DNA of 64,000 nt from an uncultured Clostridia bacterium (GCA_947166625.1 CAMVEX010000002.1:1-64000); one strand, 5' to 3'; shown: positions 18,223 through 26,683, counted from the stretch's first letter. Notes: generated from the letters alone by a model not told the origin. Numbers and translations: made by a program.

Positions 18223-20409
18223 TTATACGCATTCGATGATTCCGTTTAAGGCTCTGAGCTCAAAGGACGCCTTGATATCTTCGGACGATGTGCCGAGCAT
18301 AACGGTATGATTTCCGTCGTGAAGTCCGTATTTCATATCGGAATCATAGTAACAAAAATCTTCGGGCTTCAGGCAAATTTCGATTTGGCGGCTTTCTCCG
18401 CTTTCAAGCTCGGTGCGCTTATAGTTTTTCAGCTCCTTAATGGGCCTTGAAACGCCGCAGTTATATGAGCCGAGATAAAGCTGAAAGACTTCGGCGCCCT
18501 TGAATTTGCCGGTATTCGCGGCGGTAAATGAAACGCAGACATTGTTTTTATCCGCCTTGATTTTCACTCCCGAAATTTCAAATGAAGTATATGACAAGCC
18601 GTATCCGAATGGGTAAAGAGGTTTGCCGTCATTGTCACAATAGGCGTAACCGCGGCCGGACGGTTTGCAGGTATAATTCAAGGGAAGCTGACCGACCGAT
18701 TTCGGAATGGTTATCGGCAGCTTTGCGGAGGGATTTGTTTCTCCGAATAATATTTCGACCAGCGCTCTCGCTCCCTGCTCGCCGGGATACCAAGCCTCTA
18801 CGACCGCCGGTGCATCATCTATCCAGGCAGACATATCTATCGGAGCGCCGTTTTCAAGGATGATGACCGTATTTTCGCACGCTTTGCAAAGGCGGATGAT
18901 CGACTCCTCCTGATTATCGGTGATGACCGTCTCGCTTTCATCGACTATAAAACCGCCCTCCGCTCCCGAGGAAACACCGGAGGCGATACGGGGAAGGCGG
19001 AGATCGCTGCGGTCACTCCCCTCGCCCTCAAGAATTGAGGTGAAATACAGATTTATATCGCAAAGCGGCGCCTGCTTCTCTATTTCTTTACTGTCGCAGT
19101 AAACGATCTCTGCGCCGTCTCCGAAGTATTCTCCGAGCGCTTCAAGCGGAGAAGGAGCGTCCTCCCCGCGCCACGGGGCTTTGTAAGGTCCCGAATAATT
19201 GGAGCCTATCGGTATCAGCTCAGCGCTTTTGCCGTAAACGCCTATTCTCTTGATTTTTTCTTTTTTGAGAGGGAGGATCCCCTCGTTTTTCAGAAGTATT
19301 ATCGTTTCTCTCGCGGATTCAAGGGCAAGACTTCTGTGCTCTGCGCATCTGACAAGCTTCTGAGCCGTCTCGGGATCTTTATAAGGCGATTCAAACAGAC
19401 CGAGTCTGAATTTTGCGGTCAGGATCCTCAACACATTCCTGTCAAGCTCGGCTTCGGTGATAAGCCCTTTCCCGACCGCTTCTTTTACTTCGTCAAAGCG
19501 TAAAAAGGGCAGGATGACATCAAGCCCCGCTTTGAGCGCCGCCGCTGCGGCTTCCGGAACCGAGGAAACGATTTTATGAGCATCGCTCAACCCCTCCACA
19601 CCGCAGTAATCTGAGACGACAAAGCCATCAAAACCCCATTCATCGCGGAGAATATCTGTCAGAAGGCGTTTGTTAGCGCTGCAAGGCACGCCTTCCCAGC
19701 CGTTATACGCAGCCATCACAGAGCCCGCTCCCGCTTCAAAGCACGCCTTAAACGGAGGAAGGATCGTTTCGCGCATGGTGCGTTCGCTTATTTCCGAGTA
19801 ATTTGAATCTCTGCCTCCTGCCGCGTAATTATCGGCAAAATGCTTCGGAGTGGCTGTGACGCCGTTCTTTTGCAGACCGCGGCACATCGCCGCTCCCATA
19901 TCGGATGAGAGCTTCACATCCTCCCCGTATGTTTCAACGGTCCTGCCCCATCTGCAATCTCTTGCAAGATTGACTACGGGGGAAAAAACCTGCCTTACTC
20001 CGACAGCGGCGCATTCCCTGCCTATCACATCGGCAACGCGCCCTACCATTTCGGGATCGAACGATGAAGCCAGACCTATAGGCTGAGGAAAATTGGTGCA
20101 CATTCCCCACTGCGCCCCGTGAAGAGCCTCTCCGTTTTCGATAGGCGGAATACAATGAGGCTGAGCCTCAATGCTGATTTTTACATCGCGGTTGATCCTC
20201 TCCGCCACCTGCGCGGGATCGGCGGGGATTTCACGGTTTTGATGCATAAAATGCCCGGGATTGCGATAGCTTCCGCAAAGCGGATCGCGCTTTTTTTCAT
20301 ATTCTTCATCCACATCAAACAGCATTTCGGCTGTGACCTGATAGATTTTTTCATCAAGAGACATTTCTTTCAGCAGACTTTCGGCGCGCTCTTTGAATTT
20401 ATCCGTCAT
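18223..20409 (-). CDS. GH3 family beta-glycosidase (beta-glucosidase or beta-xylosidase)
   Basis: A 728-residue family 3 glycoside hydrolase without a signal peptide, so probably cytoplasmic. The N-terminal TIM barrel has SPVVNLARDCRWGRTVETYGED, KHFADNYAAGGRD and the nucleophile motif GFVVSDYCGVEGL (Asp near residue 270). The alpha/beta sandwich domain follows (RRVAL-type region SLALESARETIILLKNEG), then a C-terminal fibronectin-III-like domain from about residue 615. The ATG at 20409 follows AGAGGTGAG; two in-frame GTGs lie just upstream (20418 and 20412). Which glycoside it cleaves is undetermined. A palindrome overlaps its promoter. Confidence 0.88.
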   Translation of the reverse strand: MTDKFKERAESLLKEMSLDEKIYQVTAEMLFDVDEEYEKKRDPLCGSYRNPGHFMHQNREIPADPAQVAERINRDVKISIEAQPHCIPPIENGEALHGAQWGMCTNFPQPIGLASSFDPEMVGRVADVIGRECAAVGVRQVFSPVVNLARDCRWGRTVETYGEDVKLSSDMGAAMCRGLQKNGVTATPKHFADNYAAGGRDSNYSEISERTMRETILPPFKACFEAGAGSVMAAYNGWEGVPCSANKRLLTDILRDEWGFDGFVVSDYCGVEGLSDAHKIVSSVPEAAAAALKAGLDVILPFLRFDEVKEAVGKGLITEAELDRNVLRILTAKFRLGLFESPYKDPETAQKLVRCAEHRSLALESARETIILLKNEGILPLKKEKIKRIGVYGKSAELIPIGSNYSGPYKAPWRGEDAPSPLEALGEYFGDGAEIVYCDSKEIEKQAPLCDINLYFTSILEGEGSDRSDLRLPRIASGVSSGAEGGFIVDESETVITDNQEESIIRLCKACENTVIILENGAPIDMSAWIDDAPAVVEAWYPGEQGARALVEILFGETNPSAKLPITIPKSVGQLPLNYTCKPSGRGYAYCDNDGKPLYPFGYGLSYTSFEISGVKIKADKNNVCVSFTAANTGKFKGAEVFQLYLGSYNCGVSRPIKELKNYKRTELESGESRQIEICLKPEDFCYYDSDMKYGLHDGNHTVMLGTSSEDIKASFELRALNGIIECV

Positions 20410-20440
20410 CACACTCACCTCTTGTATTTGATCGCCTTGA

Positions 20441-20480
20441 TAAGATGTTTTATCTTAACATAAACCGGCCGATAAATCAA
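20441..20480 (-). promoter_or_regulatory. GH3 promoter with an overlapping palindromic operator candidate
   Basis: On the minus strand TTGATT (20480-20475), a 17-base spacer and TAAGAT (20457-20452). The -10 is itself one arm of a 16-base palindrome TAAGAT-GTTTT-ATCTTA (20441-20457 region) that extends across the start site. This is where a repressor would block initiation. Regulator unknown. Confidence 0.55.
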
Positions 20481-20546
20481 TAAAATAAAGCACCCCAAAC
20501 AAATATCTTTTGAAGAAAAAGCGGAAATAACGGCAAAAATTTGCTC

Positions 20547-20575
20547 TTGATTTTTACCCTGCGCTCGGTTATAAT
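20547..20575 (+). promoter_or_regulatory. Sigma-A promoter of tRNA-Leu
   Basis: TTGATT (20547-20552), a 17-base spacer and TATAAT (20570-20575), 19 bases before the tRNA 5' end. Confidence 0.8.
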
Positions 20576-20594
20576 ACAGTAGCGTGATACATAC

Positions 20595-20682
20595 GCCGGT
20601 GTGATGGAATTGGCAGACGTGCCGGACTCAAAATCCGGTGGGCTAATACCCCGTGCGGGTTCGACCCCCGCCACCGGCACCA
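20595..20682 (+). tRNA. tRNA-Leu (anticodon CAA)
   Basis: An 88-base class II tRNA with CCA encoded. The acceptor stem is GCCGGTG / CACCGGC with discriminator A, the anticodon stem is CCGGA / TCCGG around the loop CTCAAAA, and there is a long variable arm. The T arm is GCGGG-TTCGACC-CCCGC. The anticodon CAA reads UUG. Confidence 0.97.
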
Positions 20683-20684
20683 AA

Positions 20685-20714
20685 AAATCCTCGTCTTTTG
20701 ACGGGGATTTTCAG
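20685..20714 (+). terminator. Terminator of tRNA-Leu
   Basis: A stem AAATCCTCGTC / GACGGGGATTT with a TTTT loop, followed by TTTTC. An almost identical hairpin core recurs at 24984-25010, far from any tRNA. Confidence 0.8.
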
Positions 20715-20715
20715 T

Positions 20716-20810
20716 TATATTTGCCTTCGTCGAGTTCTATTGCGTTGCAGCTATATTCGGCTTACGCCGAGTGGTATTGCGCTGCGCGCAGTTTTATTCG
20801 AATATAATAT
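20716..20810 (+). repeat. Imperfect tandem 36-base repeat with palindromic ends (REP-like element)
   Basis: Two degenerate copies of a unit beginning TATATT with a period of 36 bases (20716 and 20752). They share the pattern TATATTyGsCTT...CGAGT..TATTGCG.TGC. A TTTTATTCGAATATAATAT tail inverts the TATATTCG start. There is no coding capacity of note. Together with the flanking terminators it fills the 20683-21012 gap. It looks like a dispersed intergenic repeat of the host genome, but only one full copy is in this window. Confidence 0.5.
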
Positions 20811-20874
20811 CACTTTGCGGTAAAGCCGCTGAAACAGGCTGAATTTACCACGGCAGGCAGTCAGCGGACAGTCA

Positions 20875-20905
20875 AAATCCCCGACCGAAGCCGGGGATTT
20901 CTTTT
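20875..20905 (+). terminator. Rho-independent terminator-like hairpin
   Basis: A 9-base-pair stem AAATCCCCG / CGGGGATTT (20875-20900) followed by CTTTTAC. Its loop is CCGAAGC-like. It is a second terminator after tRNA-Leu and the repeat. Confidence 0.65.
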
Positions 20906-21012
20906 ACATCTGTTCCATTCTGCGAGCAATCATCAAAGGTATCGGTATTGAAGATAAAAACTCGGTATCATATCAAAAACGTTCTCCGAAATCATATTTT
21001 ATTTCTTTCGTC

Positions 21013-21840
21013 TTAAAGCGCGTTTTTCGGGCAGTTTTTTACACACTCAAGGCACAGAATACATTCCGTACCGTTTTTCCTTTTTCTCGAATTATCCGTT
21101 ACATCCACATCCATCGGGCAGACGCTTTTGCATTTACCGCAATTCACGCATCTGTCTTTTTTACATTTGACCCGAAAAAGCGAAAAGAAGCTCATGGGTT
21201 TCAGAAACACCGCTACCGGGCAAAAATATTTGCAGAAAGCCCGGTTATCCTTAAATATAAACGCCATTGATATTCCGACAGCATAATAAATGATATTGCC
21301 GATTATGAATGCCCAAAACATTATGCGCTCTATGCCGCCGACCTGCGAAAGGAAAAGGAGAGAAACGAACGCAAACGATAAGGCGAATGTAATGTATCTG
21401 ATCCATCCGAGTTTCTTTCTCGGGCCCTGCGGGACCTTGTAGGGCAAGAAATCAAGGATCATCGCGGTCCAGCAGGCATAGCCGCACCAGCCCCTGCCGA
21501 AAATCAGGGGGCCGAATATTTTTGCCACCGCGTAGTGGATCGTCGCCGCTTCAAATACACCTGTAAAAAGATAATACCAAAATCCTTCTATCTGCATATT
21601 CTCACCGCGTATCAACCCGAGATAAATAAGCATATAGATGCCGACGAGAAGCTGAACCGCCCGCCTTGCATACCCTTTCTTCTCAATAATGAGAAGGAGC
21701 CCGACAGAAACGGAAACGCCTATATAGCTGAAATTAAACAGATAAAAAATGTTATCTTTCGTGATCCAAAGAGCGATTGCCGCCGATTCAAAAATCAAAA
21801 ACATAAAAAGCGGCAGCAGATACTTCTTGATAAGCTTCAT
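21013..21840 (-). CDS. NapH/YccM-type 4Fe-4S membrane ferredoxin
   Basis: A 275-residue membrane protein with about five hydrophobic segments. It has the NapH-type cysteine loops WCGYACW (near residue 118) and FCKYFCPVAVF (near 205), and a C-terminal double ferredoxin domain with CVNCGKCKSVCPMDV and CILCLECVKNCPKNA. Such proteins move electrons between membrane quinones or flavins and soluble partners. No NapA or NosR partner is nearby, so the redox partner is unknown. It is the last gene of a minus-strand run and starts 45 bases after the Gfo/Idh gene. The SD GGTGA precedes the ATG. Confidence 0.82.
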   Translation of the reverse strand: MKLIKKYLLPLFMFLIFESAAIALWITKDNIFYLFNFSYIGVSVSVGLLLIIEKKGYARRAVQLLVGIYMLIYLGLIRGENMQIEGFWYYLFTGVFEAATIHYAVAKIFGPLIFGRGWCGYACWTAMILDFLPYKVPQGPRKKLGWIRYITFALSFAFVSLLFLSQVGGIERIMFWAFIIGNIIYYAVGISMAFIFKDNRAFCKYFCPVAVFLKPMSFFSLFRVKCKKDRCVNCGKCKSVCPMDVDVTDNSRKRKNGTECILCLECVKNCPKNAL

Positions 21841-21885
21841 TTCTTCACCTTCACCGGATCGGGTTTTACGGATATGATTTTAAGA

Positions 21886-23085
21886 TTATTTTCCCTTGTA
21901 CGGAAGAGCGCAGGGAAGAGATATTCCCTCTCCGTTTTCATCGGGAAACGGTGTGAGCGTATCGCCCCGGACCGCATCGCGTTCAGAAGGACTACGGAAA
22001 TCGGGAATACGGATATTTTCGCCGTGATTCAGACAGCTTCTCCAGCCAAGAATGGCAGTCGCAGACATTGCAACAGCTCTGTAAACATCAAAAAACGGCT
22101 CTGCACCGTCAATCAGATATTTTTTTATTTCAAGGACCACCCTGTAATCTCCGCCGCCGTGACCGGCAGACTTCGCCTTCTCCGCATCAGCTCCGCTCTC
22201 GGATAAATCGGCGTCAAGCAGAGAAATCAGCTCTTCATTCTCTGGTTTAGTGTGTTCAAAATAATATTTTCTAACCTTTCCGTGTTCAATATATCCGCCC
22301 CACTCCGCGCTTGCTGTATCACCTGCAACGCGATAACGGCTGTAATCGCTCGCCATTGCGGTACATCCGGTAAAACGGGCTATCATTCCGTTATCCATCT
22401 CACAAAACATCATACCGACACCGTCATAGTTGTGACGCCAATCTTTGATTTTATACAGCAGATCGGAATGCGCCGCACGCGCGCTGACATAGAGAGGCAT
22501 CGACTTTGTCATATACATGATCGGGCCGAGCGCGTGAGTGACATAATAAGTGCGGGGCATCCATGCACGCCAGTGATTTTTGCCGGGTGTCAGCTCCCGA
22601 AGTTGCTCATTACTGCCGGAATGATTATATTCCCCCTCTGCGTAAAGCAGGGTGCCGAGAGATCCTTCGGAAATGATCCGCTCCATTATCAGATTTTCCG
22701 TTGAAAACGGATAATTCTCGGCGAGCATATACTTGCGGCTGGTCTGCTCCGCGCATTCAACCAATTCCACGCATTGCGCAAGGGTTGCCGCGGCAGTACA
22801 TTCGCTTATGACATCAAGCCCGGCTCGCATTGCTTTGACCGCATAAACCGAGTGCTCATGGAAATAATTTGCGAGAAAGACCGCGGTCATACCGCGCTTC
22901 TTTCCCTGAGCGAGGAATTCATCAAAATTGCTGCATAGCGCCGCGTGTTTGAACTCATCTCTGTGTTCATAAAGCTTCTCTTTATCTTTATCGCAGACAG
23001 CGGCGATTTCTATTTCTTCATCCTGCAAAAAAAGATTGATATATGAATTGCCGCGCCAGGCACCGAACACACCTATTTTAAGCAT
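21886..23085 (-). CDS. Gfo/Idh/MocA family NAD(P)-dependent oxidoreductase
   Basis: A 399-residue protein with an N-terminal Rossmann domain (MLKIGVFGAWRGNSYINLF; the nucleotide loop is GAWRGN) and the C-terminal alpha/beta substrate domain of the Gfo/Idh/MocA family. SECTAAATLAQCVELVE corresponds to the EKP-type region, but the usual EKP is replaced by ECT, so the catalytic lysine is missing at its usual place. The family oxidises sugars, inositols or bile-pigment-like substrates. The ATG at 23085 has AAAGGAG 8 bases upstream and overlaps the stop of the upstream GNAT gene by 8 bases. Confidence 0.82.
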   Translation of the reverse strand: MLKIGVFGAWRGNSYINLFLQDEEIEIAAVCDKDKEKLYEHRDEFKHAALCSNFDEFLAQGKKRGMTAVFLANYFHEHSVYAVKAMRAGLDVISECTAAATLAQCVELVECAEQTSRKYMLAENYPFSTENLIMERIISEGSLGTLLYAEGEYNHSGSNEQLRELTPGKNHWRAWMPRTYYVTHALGPIMYMTKSMPLYVSARAAHSDLLYKIKDWRHNYDGVGMMFCEMDNGMIARFTGCTAMASDYSRYRVAGDTASAEWGGYIEHGKVRKYYFEHTKPENEELISLLDADLSESGADAEKAKSAGHGGGDYRVVLEIKKYLIDGAEPFFDVYRAVAMSATAILGWRSCLNHGENIRIPDFRSPSERDAVRGDTLTPFPDENGEGISLPCALPYKGK

Positions 23086-23524
23086 TTTCAAGGCTCCTTT
23101 CCATCCTGATACAGTCGAAGGTATCGCCGTGAATGACATCGGGGCAGGTTATGACATAGCCGAGCTTTTCATAGAATTTCACGGCAACATCACGGCTCTC
23201 GACGACGGATTTTTTGTAACCGAGCTCGCGAATCCACGCCTCCGCTTCCTCGATCACGCGCCTGCCCAGACCTTTCCCTCGGTATTCGGGGAGCACGACG
23301 ACTCTGCCCGTCATCACCGAATCGCCGTCAAGAGCGTAAAAACGGCAGGTGGCTACGGGGAATTCATCATCCGTCAAAACGATATAATTTGTATCGGGCG
23401 AATCATGCCCGTCAAATTCGCGGCGCAGGGTGATCCCGTGCTGCTTTGCCATGCCCTGAATGCGGACATAATATGCTCCCGCCCTCTGCCAGGTTTCGGT
23501 CGCTCTGATAACCTTGATATTCAT
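23078..23524 (-). CDS. GNAT family N-acetyltransferase
   Basis: A 148-residue GNAT acyltransferase. The acetyl-CoA pyrophosphate loop is RGKGLGRRVIEEAEAW (near residue 82), preceded by the GRVVVLPEYRG strand, and the C-terminal VKFYEKLGYVI motif is typical. The ATG at 23524 follows GGGAGGG; in-frame codons upstream to 23641 lie in the intergenic spacer. It is coupled to the oxidoreductase by an 8-base overlap. The substrate is unknown. Confidence 0.87.
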   Translation of the reverse strand: MNIKVIRATETWQRAGAYYVRIQGMAKQHGITLRREFDGHDSPDTNYIVLTDDEFPVATCRFYALDGDSVMTGRVVVLPEYRGKGLGRRVIEEAEAWIRELGYKKSVVESRDVAVKFYEKLGYVITCPDVIHGDTFDCIRMERSLENA

Positions 23525-23573
23525 AATTTTCCCTCCCGCCGTATAAAAATTCTCTGAAAACCTAAGCGCCGGT

Positions 23574-24392
23574 TTACGCGTTTTTGAGCGCATCGATAAA
23601 ATCATCCATAAACCGTTCTCTTGTTTTTTCGTCTGTTTCAAGCAGAGAAAGATAAGGATTTAAGTCTTCAAGCTCAACCAAAAGCAGATCGCCGTCTTTC
23701 GTTTTGCAGGCATCCACTCTCTGAATGCCTTTCTCTATTGTATTCCATTCGATGAATCTCTTTGCGAAAGCGATTTCATCATCACTGCACGCGTATTCTT
23801 TTAAATCCCATCTTTTCGCTTTGTCCGGTGCATACAGCGCGTATTCAAATTTATCATTGATAAAAAAGAAGGATACCTCATAGACAAAGTCGATTTCGGG
23901 TTGGATTAAAAACTCTCCGCAGACCGGAGCCGAGCCGATCAGTTCCTCTTTTGTGACGAATCGAAGTCCTATTGAATCGGCGCCGTCCTTCGGTTTAACT
24001 ACATATCTCTCAGATTCGGGCAAAAGGCCCAGATCCTCAAGCGAATCCACGGCAGGTATTACGGGATAGTCTTCGACGGTCAAATCAAGCAGATACTGCT
24101 TTCCGAGCATATCGGCTTTGCCTGTAAAGGAATTAAAAGTATTAAGCCGCTTTTCTTTGACACGGCTGATGAAAGAACGGTAAATCTCTTTATACCCAAT
24201 AACGCTTCCGGTGTTTCTGAAAACGATCAGATCCGCCGTATCTTCAAAGCTCCCGGCGCATTTGGGATGGCAGAGCGCGATATCAAAATGATCCTTCAGC
24301 CTGCCTGTTATATAAATATCCTCTTCGCAGTAGTTTCTGCCTTTCGCTTCATAGTTCAAATCGGTAAGATAAAGCAGTTTTTCGTTCGCCAT
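23574..24392 (-). CDS. ATP-grasp-like protein of unknown function
   Basis: A 272-residue protein with an ATP-grasp pattern. There is a nucleotide-binding lysine strand RYVVKPKDGADSIGL (near residue 128), a second basic/acidic strand FLIQPEIDFVYEVSFFFI and a metal-binding end DGDLLLVELEDLNPYLSLL (near 235). This resembles glutathione synthetase-type folds, but no specific family is recognised. ATP-grasp enzymes join a carboxylate to an amine or thiol. It starts after AAGGAG. Neighbours are a GNAT and an oxidoreductase, possibly a small modification pathway. Confidence 0.6.
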   Translation of the reverse strand: MANEKLLYLTDLNYEAKGRNYCEEDIYITGRLKDHFDIALCHPKCAGSFEDTADLIVFRNTGSVIGYKEIYRSFISRVKEKRLNTFNSFTGKADMLGKQYLLDLTVEDYPVIPAVDSLEDLGLLPESERYVVKPKDGADSIGLRFVTKEELIGSAPVCGEFLIQPEIDFVYEVSFFFINDKFEYALYAPDKAKRWDLKEYACSDDEIAFAKRFIEWNTIEKGIQRVDACKTKDGDLLLVELEDLNPYLSLLETDEKTRERFMDDFIDALKNA

Positions 24393-24424
24393 ATTTTCTC
24401 CTTTTTATTGACGGTGCCGTTATT

Positions 24425-24829
24425 TTAAGCAAAGCTGAAAAGATTACCAATACTCATCATGGTATTATAAAGAAAGTCGCGGAACGCTCTGACGGCATTC
24501 TGAAACAAATTGCCTTCGGGCTTAACCGGGGTAAGCGAGTTTGTGGTTATGTCGCGAACTCCCATACGGAAATATTTTTCGGCAGTCTTGACATCATCTG
24601 CAATCCAGACCATTGTTTTAAGACCGGATTTTTGAGTGAGCCTGACCCATTCCCTGCCCCACACAAAAGCAAAATCAACACCGTCAAGGCCGTTGTCAAG
24701 AGCAAACTGCACCGTTTGGCTGAATTCTTCTCCGGGAGCTCCGCCTATGATTATATAGACGGGTGTTTCGGGCATAAGCTTTTTGATGCTTGCACAAATC
24801 TCTCTGTCAAAAGAGATGATTATAAACAT
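24425..24829 (-). pseudogene. C-terminal remnant of a glycerophosphodiester phosphodiesterase
   Basis: A 134-codon frame matching only the last half of a GDPD barrel: a VSSFD-like strand (IIISFDREICASIKKL), LDGVDFAFVWGREWVRLTQKSGLKTMVWIADDV and the terminal GVRDITTNSL motif. The N-terminal HRG and ExD catalytic motifs are absent. A promoter (24875-24903) and a GGAGG SD with ATG at 24842 remain upstream, but that ATG is in another frame and reaches a stop after 11 codons. This fits a 5' deletion that removed the active site. It might still be expressed as a fragment, but no enzymatic function is expected. Confidence 0.7.
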
Positions 24830-24874
24830 ATTTTTTCTTCATAAATACAAGCCTCCCCGTGTCTGCTCCCGATT

Positions 24875-24903
24875 ATTGTATCATATTGTATTCCGGGATT
24901 CAA
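24875..24903 (-). promoter_or_regulatory. Sigma-A promoter of the GDPD remnant / ATP-grasp run
   Basis: On the minus strand TTGAAT (24903-24898), a 17-base spacer and TACAAT (24880-24875). It would still drive the ATP-grasp, GNAT, oxidoreductase and ferredoxin genes through the GDPD remnant. Confidence 0.65.
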
Positions 24904-25214
24904 CGGTATGAGCAAATAATAAACCTGCAAATCAGGATTTCACCGCGCAGCAATTTCATACGCCCGTAAGGACGGGTAAAGATAAAAAATCCTCGTCTTT
25001 TGACGAGGACTTTTCTGTGTGTATTGCGCTAAGGTGCAACTTTTAAATGTCATTATTACCAAACGAACAATCATGAAAGCAACCCGCTTAAACAGGGCAA
25101 TGGGTGCTGTTGGCTGTGGTGTTGTGTATAGCGTCTCCAAATTAGAGTGTTCAATTTTCCTTCCTCGTATTTGTTGGTTTTGGTTTAATTAAATGATATT
25201 TACGCTAATCAATT
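24904..25214. other. Intergenic stretch with two hairpins and one arm of an inverted 12-mer
   Basis: No credible gene. It holds a small hairpin CCCGT-AAGG-ACGGG (24963-24976), the terminator at 24984-25010 and GGTGCAACTTTT at 25033-25044. The reverse complement of that 12-mer recurs at 27452-27463, at the other side of the AT-rich island. The rest (25045-25214) shows no structure I recognise. Confidence 0.5.
24984..25010 (-). terminator. Rho-independent terminator of the AT-rich island genes
   Basis: An 8-base-pair perfect stem TCCTCGTC / GACGAGGA with a 4-base loop (TTTT on plus). Read on minus it is followed by TTTTTTA, a strong U-tract, so it should end the 25215-27001 transcript. Its core is identical over 22 bases (AAAAAATCCTCGTCTTTTGA plus CG) to the tRNA-Leu terminator. 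Confidence 0.8.
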
Positions 25215-25670
25215 TTACATAATTTGACCATATGCAACATCATATTCACCATAGTATAAGTTTAATGCGACATCAGTATACTCAATGAATTCACCATATT
25301 CTCTCCGCGTGGATTCATCAACGACAAAACCGAAATTACCTAATTTTATTGTAATTATGCTGTTACTCAAGAGCTTTTCGAACAATCCAAAAAAGTGATT
25401 TCTATGTTCGAATGACTGCTTTAGAGATAATCCATTCGCATTTTCAGAAAAAAGGTAGTTGCCCTTTGATATATATTTTTCATCACGACTGTAAATGGAA
25501 AGAGTTTTTATTGGTATTATACTGTTTTCTTTAGTTAAACCATTTCTTTTTATTAAATCGATGGTTTTGATAAAACTATCATCTGAATAAAAAAATATGT
25601 CCTTGATCGTTTTATCCTGGTTGATAAGTTTTAATTCTCCTTGAAAAGGATTCTCGTAATCGATTGCCAT
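25215..25670 (-). CDS. Orphan protein of unknown function
   Basis: A 151-residue protein I do not recognise. It has no signal peptide or membrane segment, is rich in aromatic residues, Ile and Asn, and its base composition is clearly AT-richer than the flanking chromosome. The ATG at 25670 follows AAGGAGAGG, so translation looks real. Its end (EYTDVALNLYYGEYDVAYGQIM) and small size are reminiscent of the soluble single-domain proteins found beside secreted effectors, but no such family was identified. It lies last in the AT-rich cluster, 16 bases after the decayed tail of the neighbouring gene. Confidence 0.6.
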   Translation of the reverse strand: MAIDYENPFQGELKLINQDKTIKDIFFYSDDSFIKTIDLIKRNGLTKENSIIPIKTLSIYSRDEKYISKGNYLFSENANGLSLKQSFEHRNHFFGLFEKLLSNSIITIKLGNFGFVVDESTRREYGEFIEYTDVALNLYYGEYDVAYGQIM

Positions 25671-25686
25671 CTAATCCTCTCCTTGA

Positions 25687-26669
25687 TTATGAGATATCTA
25701 TCCAAATTGCAGGTCGAACTGCATTTGTATTTTCGTACCATCTATTGTATTCGCTTAAGTAATACTTTCCTGAATAATCACCATAATAAAAGCAATTAAT
25801 GCAGCAACAATCGGACCGCCTATGATGGCTGTTTTTTTGTAAAGCGCCTTTTTCTTCTCGGCGGCAATTCGTGCCTCTTCCGCCTTGCGTTTGCGCTCTG
25901 CTTCTGCCTTTTCCTCGGCAATTATTATCTCTTGGATTTTAGCATTGCACTCGTCAATTTTAGTGTTGCTATCCTTCCAGTCAATAATTGATTCAAAATA
26001 TTCTATTGCTTTTTTGCAGTTTTCTTTTTTGCCTTTTGAAAACTCATCAAGCGCCTTGTTATAAATGCCGTCTTTTTTCAGCACTTTAGGATCAACCGAA
26101 ATCATTTCGATTATACTATTGCCACAGGAAAAACATTTCTCACTGTGGTTTATAGCTCCGCATGAGCAGATAAACAAGTCTCTGTATTTTTGAGGCAAAT
26201 ATCTACAGTTAATTCCAAATTGCTTTTTTATCTGATAAATTTGATCTTCATCATAATTAGCGTTTAATTCTTTAATTTCAGGGATTGAAACTGCCTGTGA
26301 AAAGTCCGCCTCATATGAAGTATCATCACAGAAGATAATCTTTATATTATCTGCCGAAAAAGATCGGGTTCCGGCATTATTCAAGAAAACAGGAATTTTA
26401 GCGCCGATTTCTTCATTGAAGTTGCAGTTTAAGTCAAGATACTCATAAACAATCTTTTCGCCGATATTATTCTTTTGTACATCGTAACCGGAAAATGAAG
26501 CAATAACAGCTTTTATAGTTTTATCACTTATATTCTTGATCTTCAACTGAATAAAGACTCTGCCAGTTTCATTATCCTTTGTTATAGCGCCGGCACTGAT
26601 AACAACAGGAGAACCGACTACATACATGTTTTTATCAAGTTCAAACAGACGCTGATATCTTTCAGACAT
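25687..26669 (-). pseudogene. Zinc-ribbon membrane protein with decayed DUF6273-type C-terminus
   Basis: The intact frame (26669-25755, 304 codons) has a beta-rich N-terminal domain (about 1-130) and a cysteine-rich zinc ribbon (FICSCGAINHSEKCFSCGNS, near 170). It then has a tetratrico-like helix pair (LDEFSKGKKENCKKAIEYFES), a charged EAERKRKAEEARIAAEKKK coil and one membrane helix near the end. Right after the helix a different frame reads KYYLSEYNRWYENTNAVRPA then IWIDIS and stops at 25687. That matches the closing segment (VRPAxWxxxS) typical of DUF6273 domains that follow such a helix. A deletion with frameshift most likely removed the domain. The truncated protein may still be made. Confidence 0.65.
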
Positions 26670-26683
26670 ATTTTAATGCCTCC

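Noticed and set aside
24940-25140. A 66-codon open frame on the minus strand
   Set aside because: It spans a terminator hairpin, has no SD and no recognisable protein features.
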